Source: Madurella fahalii
Taxonomy: Eukaryota; Ascomycota; Sordariomycetes; Sordariales
Reading direction: 5' to 3'
Assembly (NCBI GenBank): GCA_029876055.1
Contig: CM056875.1
Location: 6,535,001 to 6,599,000, forward strand
DNA length: 64,000 bases
The notes under the pieces were generated by a model. It was given only the letters and a program-made list of their open reading frames with translations. It was not told the origin of the DNA and did no database searches. The position numbers and the translations under genes were made by a program. Shown piece after piece: positions 11,171 through 24,100 of the stretch (the stretch's first letter is position 1; each line of letters begins with the position of its first letter).

Positions 11171-12185
11171 TTAAGTGTGCGTGTGCTTCAGACGTGGCGC
11201 AGGGGCCCACAGTGGATCGCCCCTATGGACTTTGCGCAGCTTGACTGCCGCCCACTCGCGGGAGATGTCAGTAGTCCTGTCCAGCCAGTGTCAGCCATCT
11301 TCTTCCCATTTCGGCAGTTCTGGGGGAGGTGAGTGGGCATATACCACTTCCGCTCGCGCGCCTTGCGGGCAAGCGCAAGCGAGTTGGCTGCGAACAACTC
11401 AACCTCGTCGATGACGAACCAAGCGACAAAGAAGTATCCCTCATCCCATTTGCGGCAAGAATAGACGGCGATGGCGTCCTTCTTGGCAGGGCAATACTTG
11501 ACGCTGGGGGTGTCGACGCAGCTGGCCATTTCAGGCAGCTCGTAGACCTTGGGCATCCAGTTACCGGGGATAATGATGGTCTTGGAATTGCCATGGGCAT
11601 CGTAGCACTCCATGTCGGGGCCGTCCTCGATCCCGTAGCGCTTGAAATTAATCGACTCGGTCAACTGGGCAACAGTACGCTTCGTCTTTTCCTCGTTGCT
11701 CGGCTCCTTGTGTTGCTTGACGAGCAGCGCCTTTTTCTCGGCATACTCGGGCAAGAGCTCGAGGTTCGACTTGACGTAGAGGATGTCCTCACCGTGCCAG
11801 TGCGGGTGGTCGTCAAAGTAGAGGAGCGCGTAGGCGACGCTGTCGGGCTTTGCCTCGCTGTTGTTGATGACGCTTACCGTCGCACGGCCAGGGGTCCAGG
11901 CCGATGGATGGAAATACTGCCATATATCCGACGCGGCAGCACTGGAGTACCTGTCAGCTCGCTTGGTGCCATGGCAGCGCCGAGTTGCTATTCCAAAGCC
12001 GCGCTCAAGGTATCGAGAAGGCCAAGGTCGGGAAGTGAGGAAGCCAGTACTTACCTTTTCTTCGTGGAGGAAAATCGGGAGTTCTGAGTCCGGATATCTG
12101 CGGCAGGTTGGCGGGCGAGGTAACCAGGAGCATTGCCGGCGATTCTACGACTATTCGCATTCTTGGAACCCCCACGACGACTCAT
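11171..12185 (-). CDS. Unidentified 280-residue protein
   Basis: Three exons: 12185-12055, 11950-11345 and 11276-11171. The first intron (104 nt) uses GTAAGT and GCTGACAG. The second (68 nt) uses GTATAT, GCTGAC and ACAG. Splicing the second intron replaces a random-looking tail with RKWTTDISREWAAVKLRKVH and GDPLWAPAPRLK, which reads like real protein; this is why I prefer it over reading through. The N-terminus is basic (MSRRGGSKNANSRR). The body is rich in Trp, Tyr and acidic residues (IWQYFHPSAWTPG; ALLYFDDHPHWHGEDILY). There is no signal peptide or membrane segment. I do not recognise the family. The composition suggests a soluble, ordered protein. Confidence 0.75.
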
Positions 12186-13134
12186 GATGATGATGTTGCT
12201 GATGATGTCTCGCTTGCAACGAAAGAGACTTGATGGAGAAGGCGTCAAAGATAGCACGCAGTGATAAGCTGTACCTGCTCCGTTCATCGCTCTACAATGG
12301 CGGCCCGGGGTGAAAGGTTGTATGGTCAAAAGTTCGAGATCGAGAAAAGGAGAAACGGAAATCTGTGGCATAATGGAGAGACTGCGACGTGAGTGGCCGC
12401 AGGGACGGGCACGATCCTGAGAAGGACCGGCCTGCCACGTCTCGGCGACGAGGTCCAGCACGCCGGAACGAGAAGGAGCAGTCGGCAACCTTGACAATAG
12501 GTTCTGAATAATGGGTTTCCATGTACCTTTGACGTGATTATGCTCGCTGAGATAAGGAGATTCTTGCCGCTACCACACACAGTACTTTATGATCTCCAGT
12601 CCGGATTCATCAGGTAGTGATCATCCTTTGGAGATGCTGCGCTTGACTGCTTAGTGTCCGACGAGTCACGACTAGTCTCCATCAGTACCTGGAATTCATT
12701 GATATTGCGCACTTTGGCTTTGTTTTGCATAATGACAATTATCTGTAGCATTGCATTATCTGCTGCTCCACGTGTCATGGAAGCGACGCTATCACGCTTG
12801 CTTTAGGTTTTGATATTAACCGCGACGGTGCAAGCTGACCACACTGATACAAGCTTTCAGACAGACTAGTAACTAGAACGGTTTGCACGGACTCAAGTAA
12901 CTTAGTAACACACCGATGCGGAAGGATTGTGCTTAAGGTACTCTGCTAAGCAGTTGCCCTTAAGTTGTTTTGGCCCCTTGTTCTCGCAACACCTCCCTTA
13001 ACGTCTTCCGTTCCTTCGCCAGCGCCAAACACGACACTGCCGTCTCCCTCCTCTTTTACTTAAACCATTGACTCGATTGCAGAGTGTAGATCATCTCAAA
13101 GGACGATCTCGAGCTTCAAAAACCTACATCTAAA
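12186..13134. other. Divergent promoter region
   Basis: About 0.95 kb between two divergently transcribed genes. Pyrimidine-rich sequence precedes the ATG at 13135. No gene is supported. Confidence 0.5.
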
Positions 13135-14744
13135 ATGACACGTCGACACGGACCAGGGAACCGCGACGTGGGCGACATAACTTTTGCGTCTGCCTCGCTG
13201 GAGGTGATCGCCACACAACAACATAGCACTGCTTCCTCTTGTTTCCAACAGCTACCGGCCGAAATCCTGTTGCAAATCTGGGAGTTAGCCGAACGCGACG
13301 ACGGGAGCCGGTCCTGGCAGCGGCGGCCAACGCGTTTGAACGTGTACAGGAACATGTCTCTGGTCTGCAAGCGGTTCCGTACGGTAGTCACTGCATACAA
13401 CCTCACGCACCGCAACCTCTGCTTGTTCACCAACAGCCCCGGCAAGCCGTTCAACTGGATGCTTTATCTGCGCAAAGACGGCGTTCATCTGACCAACAAA
13501 AACACGCAAGTGATTAGACGAACCTCAGCGGGCAGCCTAGAAGCGACTAACCAGTCAACAGCAAAGCTTCCATCCGATGTAAATGGGAGCGTTCCGCAAC
13601 GGGTGACGGGCGGGTTGGAGAGCCGCAAGCCAAGTACACGCCGATGAATGTCAGGATGTGCACTCTGGCCGTGGAACTGCTGGCCAACATGCCGGCGCTG
13701 CGGGAACTCCAAGTCCTAGATTTCATCCACCCCCCACCGCTAGCCAAGGCGATAAACTCCAAGGCGCTTCTCCTGCCCACCGTGGAGAAGCTGACCATGA
13801 AGCTCAACCAAAAGGACGCCAGGGCGCACCCGCTGCTGATCCGGGCCTGCCCCAACCTCAAGGCTCTGACCTTGGACATGAACAGCGACTCCACCGGCAT
13901 CACCTGCACGGTTGACGGGTCGAACAGCCTGCGGCGCGTCTGGGGTGCCGCGGGGGAGCTCCGCAAGCTCGAGGAGCTGTGCGTCGCCAAGTACGGATAC
14001 CAGGTTGAATACGGCATCATCTTTGGGGAGTACGACAAGCAGTCCAGCGGATGGGAGTTGGCCGACGTGGAGGGTATGTCCGGAGCTCCAACCCCCCCCC
14101 TTTCTCCCCGCTTTCGCCCACTTACACCACACCCACTAACAACCCCTCTCCCCCTTTCCCCCGGCAGCTATCCACAGATACCTCCCCAAACTCGAGCGCC
14201 TCTCGCTGTACGGCAACCTGGACGTCCCGCTCTTCCGCGACCCCAAGCCCGACCGGCCGTGCGACCAACCCGAGGTAAGGGGTAAAGTGGGGGGGGGTGG
14301 TGGAGAGAGAGAACCATAACATCCACCTACACTACAACCCTTCCGCCCACTCCTCAAACTACTCCTAGCGGCGCTAACCGAACGGCACACTATCTACCTA
14401 CTTAGTATTTCGCGTCCGCGATGGCCCAGTTCGCCGGGCTCGAGCGGCTGCTGATGACGGACGAGAAGATGGTGCGGCTCGACGTGTACGAGGGCGGCGG
14501 GCGGGTCGAGTGGGCCGATGCGGGCCGGCGCGTGGCGGCGGCGAGCGAGTTCTTTGAGTGCTGCGGGCCCCGACTGCGGGAGGTGTCGTTTGTCTGCCGA
14601 CGACAGGGCGCCACGTTCCGGCGGACGCGCGTCTCGGGGGATCCCGACTCGGGAGACGTTGAGAAGGTGGAGGCGGAGGGTGCGGCGGAGTGGGTCAGGG
14701 AGTTCCACGACAAGGACTTCGTTAGGAGTTTCATGGGAAGGTGA
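13135..14744 (+). CDS. F-box domain protein, probable SCF substrate adaptor (about 442 aa)
   Basis: The N-terminus has an F-box-like helix set (CFQQLPAEILLQIWELAE, then NMSLVCKRFRTVV, about residues 35-90). This normally binds Skp1 and brings substrates to an SCF ubiquitin ligase. The rest is Leu-rich without a clear repeat call (LPTVEKLTMKLNQK; LPKLERLSLYGNL). Exon 3 (14168-14274) and exon 4 (14406-14744) are firm, with introns 14074-14167 (GTATGT...CGGCAG) and 14275-14405 (GTAAGG...CTTAG). The first junction is uncertain. The frame must shift between about 13508 and 13668. A 56-nt intron 13579-13634 (GTAAAT...CCAAG) keeps frame throughout, but a GACTAAC branch-like site near 13540 suggests another choice. 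The target is unknown. Confidence 0.75.
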
Positions 14745-15138
14745 TGCTGAGAGTGGAGAGTGGAGCATGCTCCAAAGCCCTTGATATTTCGTGCATACCT
14801 AGGCATGCAGGATGGATGTACTACAATACATATTTTGCGGGCTGAGCACAGGAGAATCCTGGACGGTACAGAGGTAAATTTACCTGCCGCAATCCCCAAA
14901 TATGATGCAGCGTAGCAAAGCGCCTTAAATCACAATGGACGATGGACACCCGTCAACCCCTGAAAATGCCATAGAAAGCTGTAGCATGCCCAGATGCAAT
15001 GTGGCCACGTCAAGTCCCACCTGGGAGAGGCCTGTTCTGCACTAGAATTCTTTTTTTTTTACTTCATGCCGGCCGCAAACCCCAACCTTATCCAAGTTAA
15101 ACCCCATCCCATCTGATCCCCGTCAGAATCCAACATCA
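14745..15138. other. Shared 3' region
   Basis: About 0.4 kb between converging genes (the F-box protein and URC4), with a T-run near 15051. No gene is seen. Confidence 0.5.
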
Positions 15139-17106
15139 TTAGAACACTGTCCCGTCGCTGTCAATGAGGATGGGTGGCTCCTTGGTGTTTGGCCGGCTGA
15201 CTTCTGCGATTTCTCGCCCTCCCTATGATATCTGGTCAGCGCACTGGATGCGAACGAGCAGCAGCATTGCAAAACCAACAATAAATAACGGGAAAAAAAA
15301 AAAAAAAAAAGCTTACCTTCCAGCTACCGGCTTCCAATACCTGGGCCAAGCTCAGCTCGTGCCCCGCCAGCTCGTTCCTCAGCGCCTTGTTGACCTCGGC
15401 GCACAGCAGGTCCAAGAACCCGACCGTGACGCCGCGCCACTCGACGACGACATCGTCGCCCGGCTCGAACATGGGGGCCACCTCGACGCCCTTGGCGCCC
15501 GTGCGCTGGCAGTGATCGGCATAGTTCTTCAGACCCCGTTCCTGGTCCTCGGGCTTGAGCGTCAACACGCCCAGGTCGATGAAGAGGCCGCCGTTCCGGT
15601 ATTCGGGCAGGCCCGTGAGGAGTTCCTGGCCCGCAAACTGGATCTTCATGATGCTCTGCATGGGCTGCATGAGCGAGTATGTGAGCCACTGGGTAAGCTT
15701 GTGGAACGGGAGAATGCACTCCCAGGGCGCGACGCCGTTGGCTTGGCCCGTTGTGTTGGGGAACGGAGAAAAGGTCGGGCTGCTGGGTGATTGGGCTGGC
15801 TGGGGCATCGAACTGCAGGGCCAGGCATCCCCCAGGGAGACGCCGTTGATGGCTGTCCGGGAGGGCGGCCAGATGGGGGCGAGACCTTTCATGAGCACGT
15901 TCCAGAGGACCGGCATCGGGACGATGATGACACTAGAGGCCTGCGTTGCCGGGTGGGAAAGAATATGGTCTGGCCCCTGGAATTAGCGCAAACGTGGAGG
16001 GTTAAAGTTGGGGAGTCACGGGGCTAAAACGTACCGAGCATGTTACCCGGCCGGCCATCCTCGCCAAAGTACTCCTTGCTTTGCTCGAGCGCGTCCGCAA
16101 GGCGGATAAGGAGTTGTGTTCTGCCTTCCAGGCCGGCCATCTCGTTCCCGGGTCGTGACTGCAGCCCGTTGGCGAGCTTCTCCACGGTCAACTGCCGCAG
16201 GCCCTCCTTGTCTACCTGGTACTTGTTGTCCTTGTTACCGGAGAACAGACCCTGTAACCGGCGTTAGCTTGCGGAGAGAGGCCAAAAGACGCGGGCGCCG
16301 TTAGGGGAGGTGAGACGTACGGCCTTGAACATATCCAAAGTCGCAAGAGCAATGCCTTCTGACCGTCGGTAGATCCGCCCGTTTTCCGGACTCTTGTAGC
16401 TCCATACGGTACCGGCACCGGCATCCAGGAGCACGCTGACAAGGAAGAGGTCCATAATGCGCTTGCATTTCTCCGTGTTGTCGATCTCCTCGGGCCATGT
16501 CGCCAGAAGATGGGCGATTCTGTCGCGGCCTCCGACGCCAAAGTGCTGATACCGGCCATGCGGGGGAATGCTCGTGAAGGGCGCATCATAGTCTCGCTGT
16601 GTGAGGTTGTGAGGTTAGCTCTGCTGCGAGGCGCGGGAACCCGAGGCAACCAAAACGCGTCCAGCCCAACGGGCATGGGAGCCACTTGCCTTGATGATAT
16701 TCGCCACAAACGACACGACATCTGGGAACTTCCGCATATCCACGTCGAAGTGCTTGAGGTCGTTCTTCTGCGCCTTGGCCGTCACGATCCTGCACCGCTC
16801 CCGGACGGCGCTCAGGCTGCGCAGGTACCCTGCGGGGTCGAGTTGCGGGTCTGGCGGTCGAGGAATGTCCATTTTGGCAATAGCGGGATTGGGCCCGGGC
16901 GAGAAAGGCGTCAACGGGGTCCCTGGGCCGGTGGTGCTTGTGGTACCGGCCGATGTCCGGTTGAGGATGCGGGTGCTTGTATTGATGGGACTAATGATGC
17001 TCGAAGAACCTGACGTGAGCGACGATTTTGATTGTGACGACGAGAGTGTTGGTTGTGGGTTTTCGGCCGCCTTCGGCGCCCTGTCCCTCCTCGAAAACAG
17101 GCCCAT
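15139..17106 (-). CDS. URC4: Uracil catabolism protein 4 homologue (DUF1688)
   Basis: URC4 belongs to the fungal URC pathway, which uses uracil as a nitrogen source. It is required genetically, but its reaction is not established. Five exons: 17106-16690, 16596-16321, 16251-16035, 15969-15317 and 15222-15139, giving 548 aa. Family hallmarks are RDYDAPFTSIPPHGRYQHF, WNVLMKGLAPIWPPSRTAIN, FHKLTQWLTYSLMQPM, LLTGLPEYRNGGLFIDLGVL and the terminal IDSDGTVF. Residues 1-75 are a Ser/Thr-rich extension. Intron 1 starts with GC, not GT (AAG|GCAAGT, acceptor ACACAG), and only this choice restores the conserved sequence. Intron 4 has a homopolymer of about 19 T on the sense strand just after its donor. 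Partner URC genes are not in the window. Confidence 0.92.
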
Positions 17107-20100
17107 GTCTGTCTCGTTATACGTGGACGTAGTCTCAGTGGTCCGTCAGCGAGCGCAATCGGCCAGTGACGGGCGGTCTGCAGCGGGCGGCGGTCCGGAT
17201 CCGATGGGCGGGGAATTTGGAGCTGTGCCCGTGACGCGACGGGGTGAGGGGGAGGGGGGGGGGTTGCGATTGGATAAGCTGGGCCCAACGTTGTAGGGGA
17301 AGAGGAGCAGTGGGAGCCACCAGCCTGCGTGTCAGTGCAGGAATGGGAAGCGTTGTTTGTTCTTGAAGATGGTTGAGGAGCGAGAGAGGAGCTAGAGGAG
17401 CGAGAGTTGAGCGATCAGCTGCTTGATCAGTTGGCGTGATCGAGTATCGAGGCGACTGTGGGTCTAAATGATTCCAATAGTTCCCCTGTGTACTGTAACA
17501 CAATGGGGGGCCAAAGTCAACAACAACAGTTCGGAGGTGAATGAGATGGAGAACCGGCCAGTGCTGAAAGCTCGGGAGGGGAGGGGTAATGTGGGGTTTG
17601 TTCAGGGCTTGCTTTTTGAAGCTCCGTGGCCGAAGCGCTGCCCGGGGATAGTGAAGATGCATGGGGCGGGAAATTGGAGGGGATGTGCATCGGCTCCTGG
17701 TCTGCACCACCACACCGAGGTGGAAAACCGGGAAACGAAGAAGAGCTGTCCATACCTTGGCGAGATGGAGGCGTCGAGCTGCTTTTCCTCAAAGTGCCTG
17801 CCCAGAAAGCCGAAGCCGCGCACGGCCGCCCGCGCGCCTCCTGATTGCCGCAGTATTTGTTCCTGGCGTCGCTGGCCCCCGGCGCCCTCGGCGCCCTCGG
17901 CGGATGAACTGGATGTCTCGCAGTCCCCGCAAATGCCCAGCCTGCCACCGTCTGCTCCGCCAGTGCAGAGTACAGTGACTACTGTGCGTGTAGTGTAACT
18001 GTGTTTACCTTAGGATCTCGATCGGACGAGAGATGGGCTGATCATTGGGTACCGCTGGTCGGGAGGTTCTGGGCTACCCGCACGGTGGAGGGGACTGGGA
18101 AGGCGTCTTTGGGGCACAATCCTTGGATCGCACGGCCGCGGCAATCTTGACAATGCGGCTTCTGGGCGAGAAAGGCCCATTATAAAATGCCTTCATCTGT
18201 CTCGGCGCACCTCGCACGGCCAGTATCACAACGCACCCCCCCGGCGCGCCGTCATTCCCTCTTGGGCTCCTTTGGGGTTCCTTTCCGGGAGCCAGTCAAA
18301 AACAATCTCCCTTCCCTTTCGCCATGCCCTGCAGCAGCTACTGTACACAGGCGCTAGCTTGTCGATTAGCGACAAGGACGGAAGGATTCCCAGGGGTCCT
18401 CGACCCGCTGTTTCCCCGCTGGAATTTAGAACCCATGATTGCGGACAAGTGTGCCATCCTTGCAAGCCACCGCCGGCACCACTTCCAGTTGGGCTCTCCA
18501 AAATGATGCCGCCAGCCTGGGGCCCGGGCTGATTGACCCTCCAACCCCCCTGTCCAGCACACGGCTCGTCTGCAGGTACGGCGTAACGCCAACCCACCAT
18601 CATGGTGTGCGGCCATGGATCTGTGGTTGGATCCGAGGCTTTGAAATGTCACGCTGCAACGGTTGTCTGCCCGCATTTGGCGGGAAGATAGAACGCATCC
18701 AGATCCCACCCACTAGTGCGAACTGTGGTCTCGGGGCGCGGGAAACGAAGTATTGGAAAGCAACACGGTACGCTCTCCTCGACGACCGGGATGCTCCGGA
18801 ATAGGGGTCCGGCGGTTGCTTCTTCCATCGGGTGTCCTGGTGGTGGTGATATTGGGGGAGACAATCAGCACAAAGGTTTCCCTGTAGGGAAGGACCCAGC
18901 AAGGAGGACTCGGGCCGGTGTTGATCTCACAAGACCTCCATCCTTGATGAGCGACTTTCCCACCGTCCGGGAACGACTTCCTCGGAGGGATAGCGCCTAA
19001 CGTACTCCTGAGGAGGCATCGAGACGCACGGCCAGCTTCTTCTGGTCCGTGGGGCAATAGCCCCAGTGTGCTGCTGTGTCTGACGCCGCGGTGGCTAAAA
19101 GACTGGGTATGCACTGGCGGCGCGCTAAGTTAGGGGGAGGGACGTGACGAACGAACCCACCGCACTGGACTGTCCGTGTCTTGGGATACCCCGACTCGAG
19201 CGTTGGCCCACGCACGCCGTGTTTGTTTGGCTGGTCCCGTTGCCAACGGACCGAAACGAAAAAGCTCGGGAAAGCTTGCAAGGGGTCCGGGCCAATATGC
19301 CAAGAGAAACCAATTCAATCGAGAAACTCGAGAACAATTGAGAAGCGGTTCCCGGCTGCCATCGAGACCCACGGTGGAGCCCAATTTGCTTCCTTTCCGC
19401 GCAGCCCCCGAGAGGCGTGTGCCGTTGGCCTTTGTCGTTATGCCTGTTGGCTACAGACTCGAACAGGCACTCTCAGAAATGACCGATGAATTGTCCGATT
19501 CGATTGTGTAATCCATTCATCCGTATTACACGCTAACACGGAGGGTGCGCGGCAACTTAGTCAAGCCCCTTGGAGATTCAACGAATACAGTATTTGAATC
19601 CAGGGTTTAAACTTGGTGGCTTCGAATTATTGTTAGCTGCATATCCCATGCAAGCCGCCATATCCAAGCGCTCGACCGTGATAAACGCCAACCCTGGGTC
19701 CGTCGTTTTCCAATCCCGCTAGCCTACTGTGCTTTTTGGGAAAATCTCGGGCTCATCCCGATTTCGAAATATGTCCAATTCTTTTTTCTGAACGAGTTTG
19801 GGACCCAGCGTCGCCAAGGGTGACCGGCGCTCATTCCGGCGCCTCCTGACCACTGGCACAACCCGGATGGGCTTGCCCTCGGGCCCCACAACTCGCCCAG
19901 CAGAACGGTTGGTGGACTCAACTTGGAAGTGCGGGCGCCGATCCCCCCGGCACTTCGCGGTTCGCAAAGTCGATTTCTCGTGTCAAGCCGAGCAAGCCTC
20001 ACGACGCCGAGTACGTATATTGTCACACACAAGTCACGAGGATGGCTTGCTTTGTGATAGTGACAGCTTTACAACTTAAATTTAGCGGATTGGATTGGTG

Positions 20101-21130
20101 TGCAGGGAGAGCTGAGTGGGTCCGTCTTTGGGAGGAGGACTAACCGCTGTCCGGACCTCCCCCTCCCCCAGCGGAGAGAGAAATACCCAGTGCTGCTTAG
20201 CAAAGGTATCATCCCGTCAACAAAACATGTGAAGCATCACCAGAACTCGGGTTCGCGGCCTCGCCCTACGCTTTTGGTCTCGGGTACCCGATTGTGGGCT
20301 CCGGAGCAAGAGGACCGTTTCCGGACCAAGGGAGCCCAAGTTGTAAGAGTGTGCCCACCAATCCACCGAGAGATCTTCCCTTCCATGCCATCGATATCCT
20401 GAATTGGCAACTCATCACAAGACGATCCGATCCTTCCACTCCACCGTGTAATGACCTTAGCGGAATGTTTCCAACCCGACATTGCGGCACAGCCACGCCA
20501 GGCTCTCACCACACATCTCTGGGATGTACTGTACTGTACAGCGTCTCGCACCCAAAACTGCCTCGAGGAATTCTCAAGAGGTGAATCAACTACTACGCAT
20601 TAATACTCTACCCCTGTCTAATGCAGATATGCCGCCATCACTCCACTCCCCTTGCCCTCCTCCCAGCCAGCCACCCAGTCCAGTTGAGCATTCATAGCAG
20701 CGTGAAGTACCAAGTACAAAAAAAATAGTGTACAATGACAATGGCGTGGGTAGTGGTTGTCCTGTCCTGTCCTGTCCTGTCCTGTCTGTCCATGACCAGA
20801 TACCAGAGACGAACTTTGTACCCACCGCGTCTCACTCCAAACCACCATACCAAAAAGCCAGAAGAGCTCGTACGCCTACCCAACATACTAGACTACAGGG
20901 AATAAAGTAACGCCTTGCCTGCCATCCACGCTGGCCGTAATGCACCGCAAAAGAGACGCAACCTCCCCTCCCGTGTTAATGCTTTGTGTCTCGGTGACCG
21001 CTTCACAACCCTCACAACCCGGACCTCGCCATGATAGGGATAGATTGAGAAATCGAGAAACCGATAAAATCGATAGATCCGATAGATCGGCAGAGAAAGA
21101 GAGCCCTGGACCCCAGACGGCCCGTCAAAG
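17107..21130. other. 4-kb gene-poor stretch
   Basis: The URC4 5' UTR and promoter occupy the first part and the KDM5 3' UTR the last few hundred bases. Between them are many short frames on both strands without domains, splice chains or codon bias. I see no gene, RNA gene or transposon relic that I can support. Confidence 0.45.
20761..20785 (+). repeat. (CCTGT)5 microsatellite
   Basis: Five perfect CCTGT units, followed by a degenerate one, lie about 350 nt past the KDM5 stop codon. It is probably in or near the 3' UTR of that gene. Confidence 0.85.
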
Positions 21131-24100
21131 TCACGTCTCCTTACGCGCATCCATCAACGACGCCGCCTCGCCTCGGTCCTCCTCCAGCCCATCCGAGGCG
21201 TTCGAATGCTCCACAACCGCACCCACCACCTTCTTCCGGTGATCTCCATCCTCGTCGTCATCCTCATTCACCAGGTCCACAAACATGCTATCATCCCCGT
21301 CGCCTTCGTTGCCGACCCCAATCCCGATCGGATCGTTGTCCCTAGCCGTAGCAGCTACCACCCTAGAGTGCTGCTCGCCCCAGACATCCCTCCCAAAAAT
21401 ATCCTCGGCCCGCCTCCGACCGGTCTCGGTCCGCGACAGGATCTCCAGCACCCTGTCTTTGCCGGCCGCCGTGGAGAGATGCTTGTTGAGCTCCTCATCG
21501 TCGAACGCGCCGCCGAGGAGGCGCTCCTCAAGGTCGTGCGTAGCGTCCCCGGCGACGAGGAGCTGGGGGCCTGCGCCGCTGGCGCCGTCGCGCATGAAAA
21601 ACGCCGGGTGCGCAGAGCCGGCGTCAATGTCCATGCTGCTGCTCCGCAGGATGGAAGCAGGCTCGGACCTACCCTGCTGGCTGTGTGTCGACGAAGACGC
21701 GTCAGCTCCGCGAGCGGATTGAGAATTGCCAGCAAGACCTGGCGTCGATGGTTGGACCGATGAATTCCGCGAGAAGAACGGATGCGGAGGCTGCTGCCCG
21801 AACCCGGGACTCGGAGCCACCATGACGATGGAACCCGGCGCGGCTGACGCCGCTGCCGCTGCCGCCTCCGCGTTGAGGGCTTTGCGTTTGAGGCTGTTGG
21901 CCTTGCCTTTGACGTCCTCGGGAAGGTCGTCGGGATCGTCGACACCGTACTGGGCCAGCATCTTTTGCAGCTTGGTGGGGCGGGGCTTGCGCGTGCTCTT
22001 AGACGACTCGAGAACCGGGGGCGGATCCGGTGCGACAGGGCTCCACTTGTGCAGCTCCTGACGGAAGAAGTTCGTCTCGTATGCCAGAAGGATCTCGGCC
22101 CCTTCAATCTTGCGGAGGTAGAACCGTTGTGTCTCCGCTTCCGAGGCCGTCGCGAGAATCGGGTTGCAGTACGAAGCGATGTGGTTGCGGAATTCCTGGG
22201 CGTTGTCGATGATTTTCTTGAGGACTTCCTCCTCTTCCGGCTGGAATGGCAGGTTGGGGATCTCGTCCTGCCAAGCCATGAGATCTTCCAGTTTTGGACG
22301 AGCGGCATCGCGGGGAATCTTGACGCGCCAGTCGCAGATCGGACACGTGTATTTATCGTCCTCCTTGACCTTTCCGCGCGCGATCTTGAGGCATTTGCCG
22401 TGATACCACTCGTGGCATAACTCGCATTCGATCATCATGCCCGCCTCTGTGCGCCGGCAAATGCAGAAGACTTCGCGGAATTTAGGATCCTCCCAGCGAT
22501 TGACCTTTTCTCTCTCGGGGCTCGGTTCTCTGGATGCAGGTTCGGCCGGGACCCGCGGCTTGTCGTGCACGATATCGAAGCAGTCGAGGTTGCGGTCGAG
22601 TACATAATCCATGTGGCTCTTGAGAATGTGCAGCGGCGCGTTGGTCTTGCCGAACAGTTTCTTGCCTTTGCGCATCCAGTCCTCGTGCCTTTTCTGCTCC
22701 TTCTCGAGGTCGTGCGTGCCCGTCGGCTTCGCCTGAAGCTCCTCAATCTTCTTCATAACCTCTGCAACCTCGGAGTATTTCGGCCTCTTCCTGTAGTCGG
22801 GATCCTGCGATCGTTCATTCAGGTCCATGATCTGCCGATGGGCCTCGCGTTGCTTGTGTAGAATCTGATCCACGGCGGCCATTGTCTCCGGGGAGACTGG
22901 CCAGGCGTTCGCTTGTACCTGATCGGCTAATGCCTGAAGTTGGGGATAGTGGACCGAGTCAGCGTTGATCAACTCCTGTACCTTCTTGTCCCACATGTGA
23001 CCGGAGGCCAACTGCTCCACATAATGCGCGAGGTGGTCGTTGTAAGGTGGAACATGGAGACGCCGGCCCTCGTCGATAAGATCCCTAACCTCCTTTAGGG
23101 TCATGCTTGTGCCCCTACTGCCACTGGCCCTCTCGTTCCACCGGAGCTGCTCCAAGAGATGCGACAGCTTCTCAACTTCTGGAATGTCGACGTTGAAACT
23201 CTGACCTTCCTCGAGCAATTTCTCGACGGCGCTGATCGAGTGGGATTGACGGTGATCGAGTACTTGCTTGGCGTCTTCCTGGAATGTCTTGATGGCATCG
23301 GCGCGCTCCTGCAGCTGAAGTATCTCGGGACAGTCGAAGCCGATCTGCTTGGCTTCCGCGAGAAGTCGATGGATGTTTGCGACGTTGCGCATCTCACGTT
23401 CCTTCTCGTCATGGGACGCATTCCCCACCGACTTGCGCGTCCCGGTCTGCCATGCCTTCTCGTTCTTCCGGCGATTCTGCTGCTTCCGGACCGTGTAGTT
23501 GGTCGCCTCCTCGACCCAGTGGTTGCATCGCTCGACAAACGCTTTGAGGATTGGTAGCGACGGTAGGTCGTACGGTATCTTCTCGCCCTCGCTGAGGAGC
23601 GCCCGCATCGCCTTGAGCGACGGCGTCGCCTCCTCGTCCAAGAGCTTCTCGTACTTTTCTTCCCAAGCTTCGGGAACGTGCGCCTTGTCCGCCACCTTCT
23701 TGAACGTCGAAGCGATGACGTCGCCCGACTTGCGGTAGTAAAGAGCATGCTCTTTTCCGAGATACCTGTCTGACTCCTGGAGATCGCAGCACGGATGGCT
23801 CCCGGCATGCAACAGACAGAGAACCTTGCCGGTCTTGAGACAAATAAACCGCGAAAGGTATGTGAATGCCTTGCAGTAGAAGCAGCCGTACTCCTCCTCG
23901 GGAACGTCGGCGTCGTCGATCTTGAACGTCATGGGGCATTCGTCATCGCCTTCCCCGCTGAATACGCAACGGTGGTGTTGCGCGGGGTGTTTGGCATCGA
24001 GGTGCTTGACGATGAAATCGTGTTTCGCAATGAAATCTTCCCGCTGAGCAAGCTCACGCCGATGGATCCTCTCGAGTGCCGGAGCAAGCCATTTCGCTGT

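Noticed and set aside
17468..17998. 177-codon plus-strand frame upstream of URC4
   Set aside because: It overlaps the likely URC4 promoter and 5' UTR, is contradicted by competing frames, and has no domain.
20761..20785. CCTGT repeat as a telomere-like or CRISPR-like element
   Set aside because: Five contiguous 5-nt units without spacers: a plain microsatellite.
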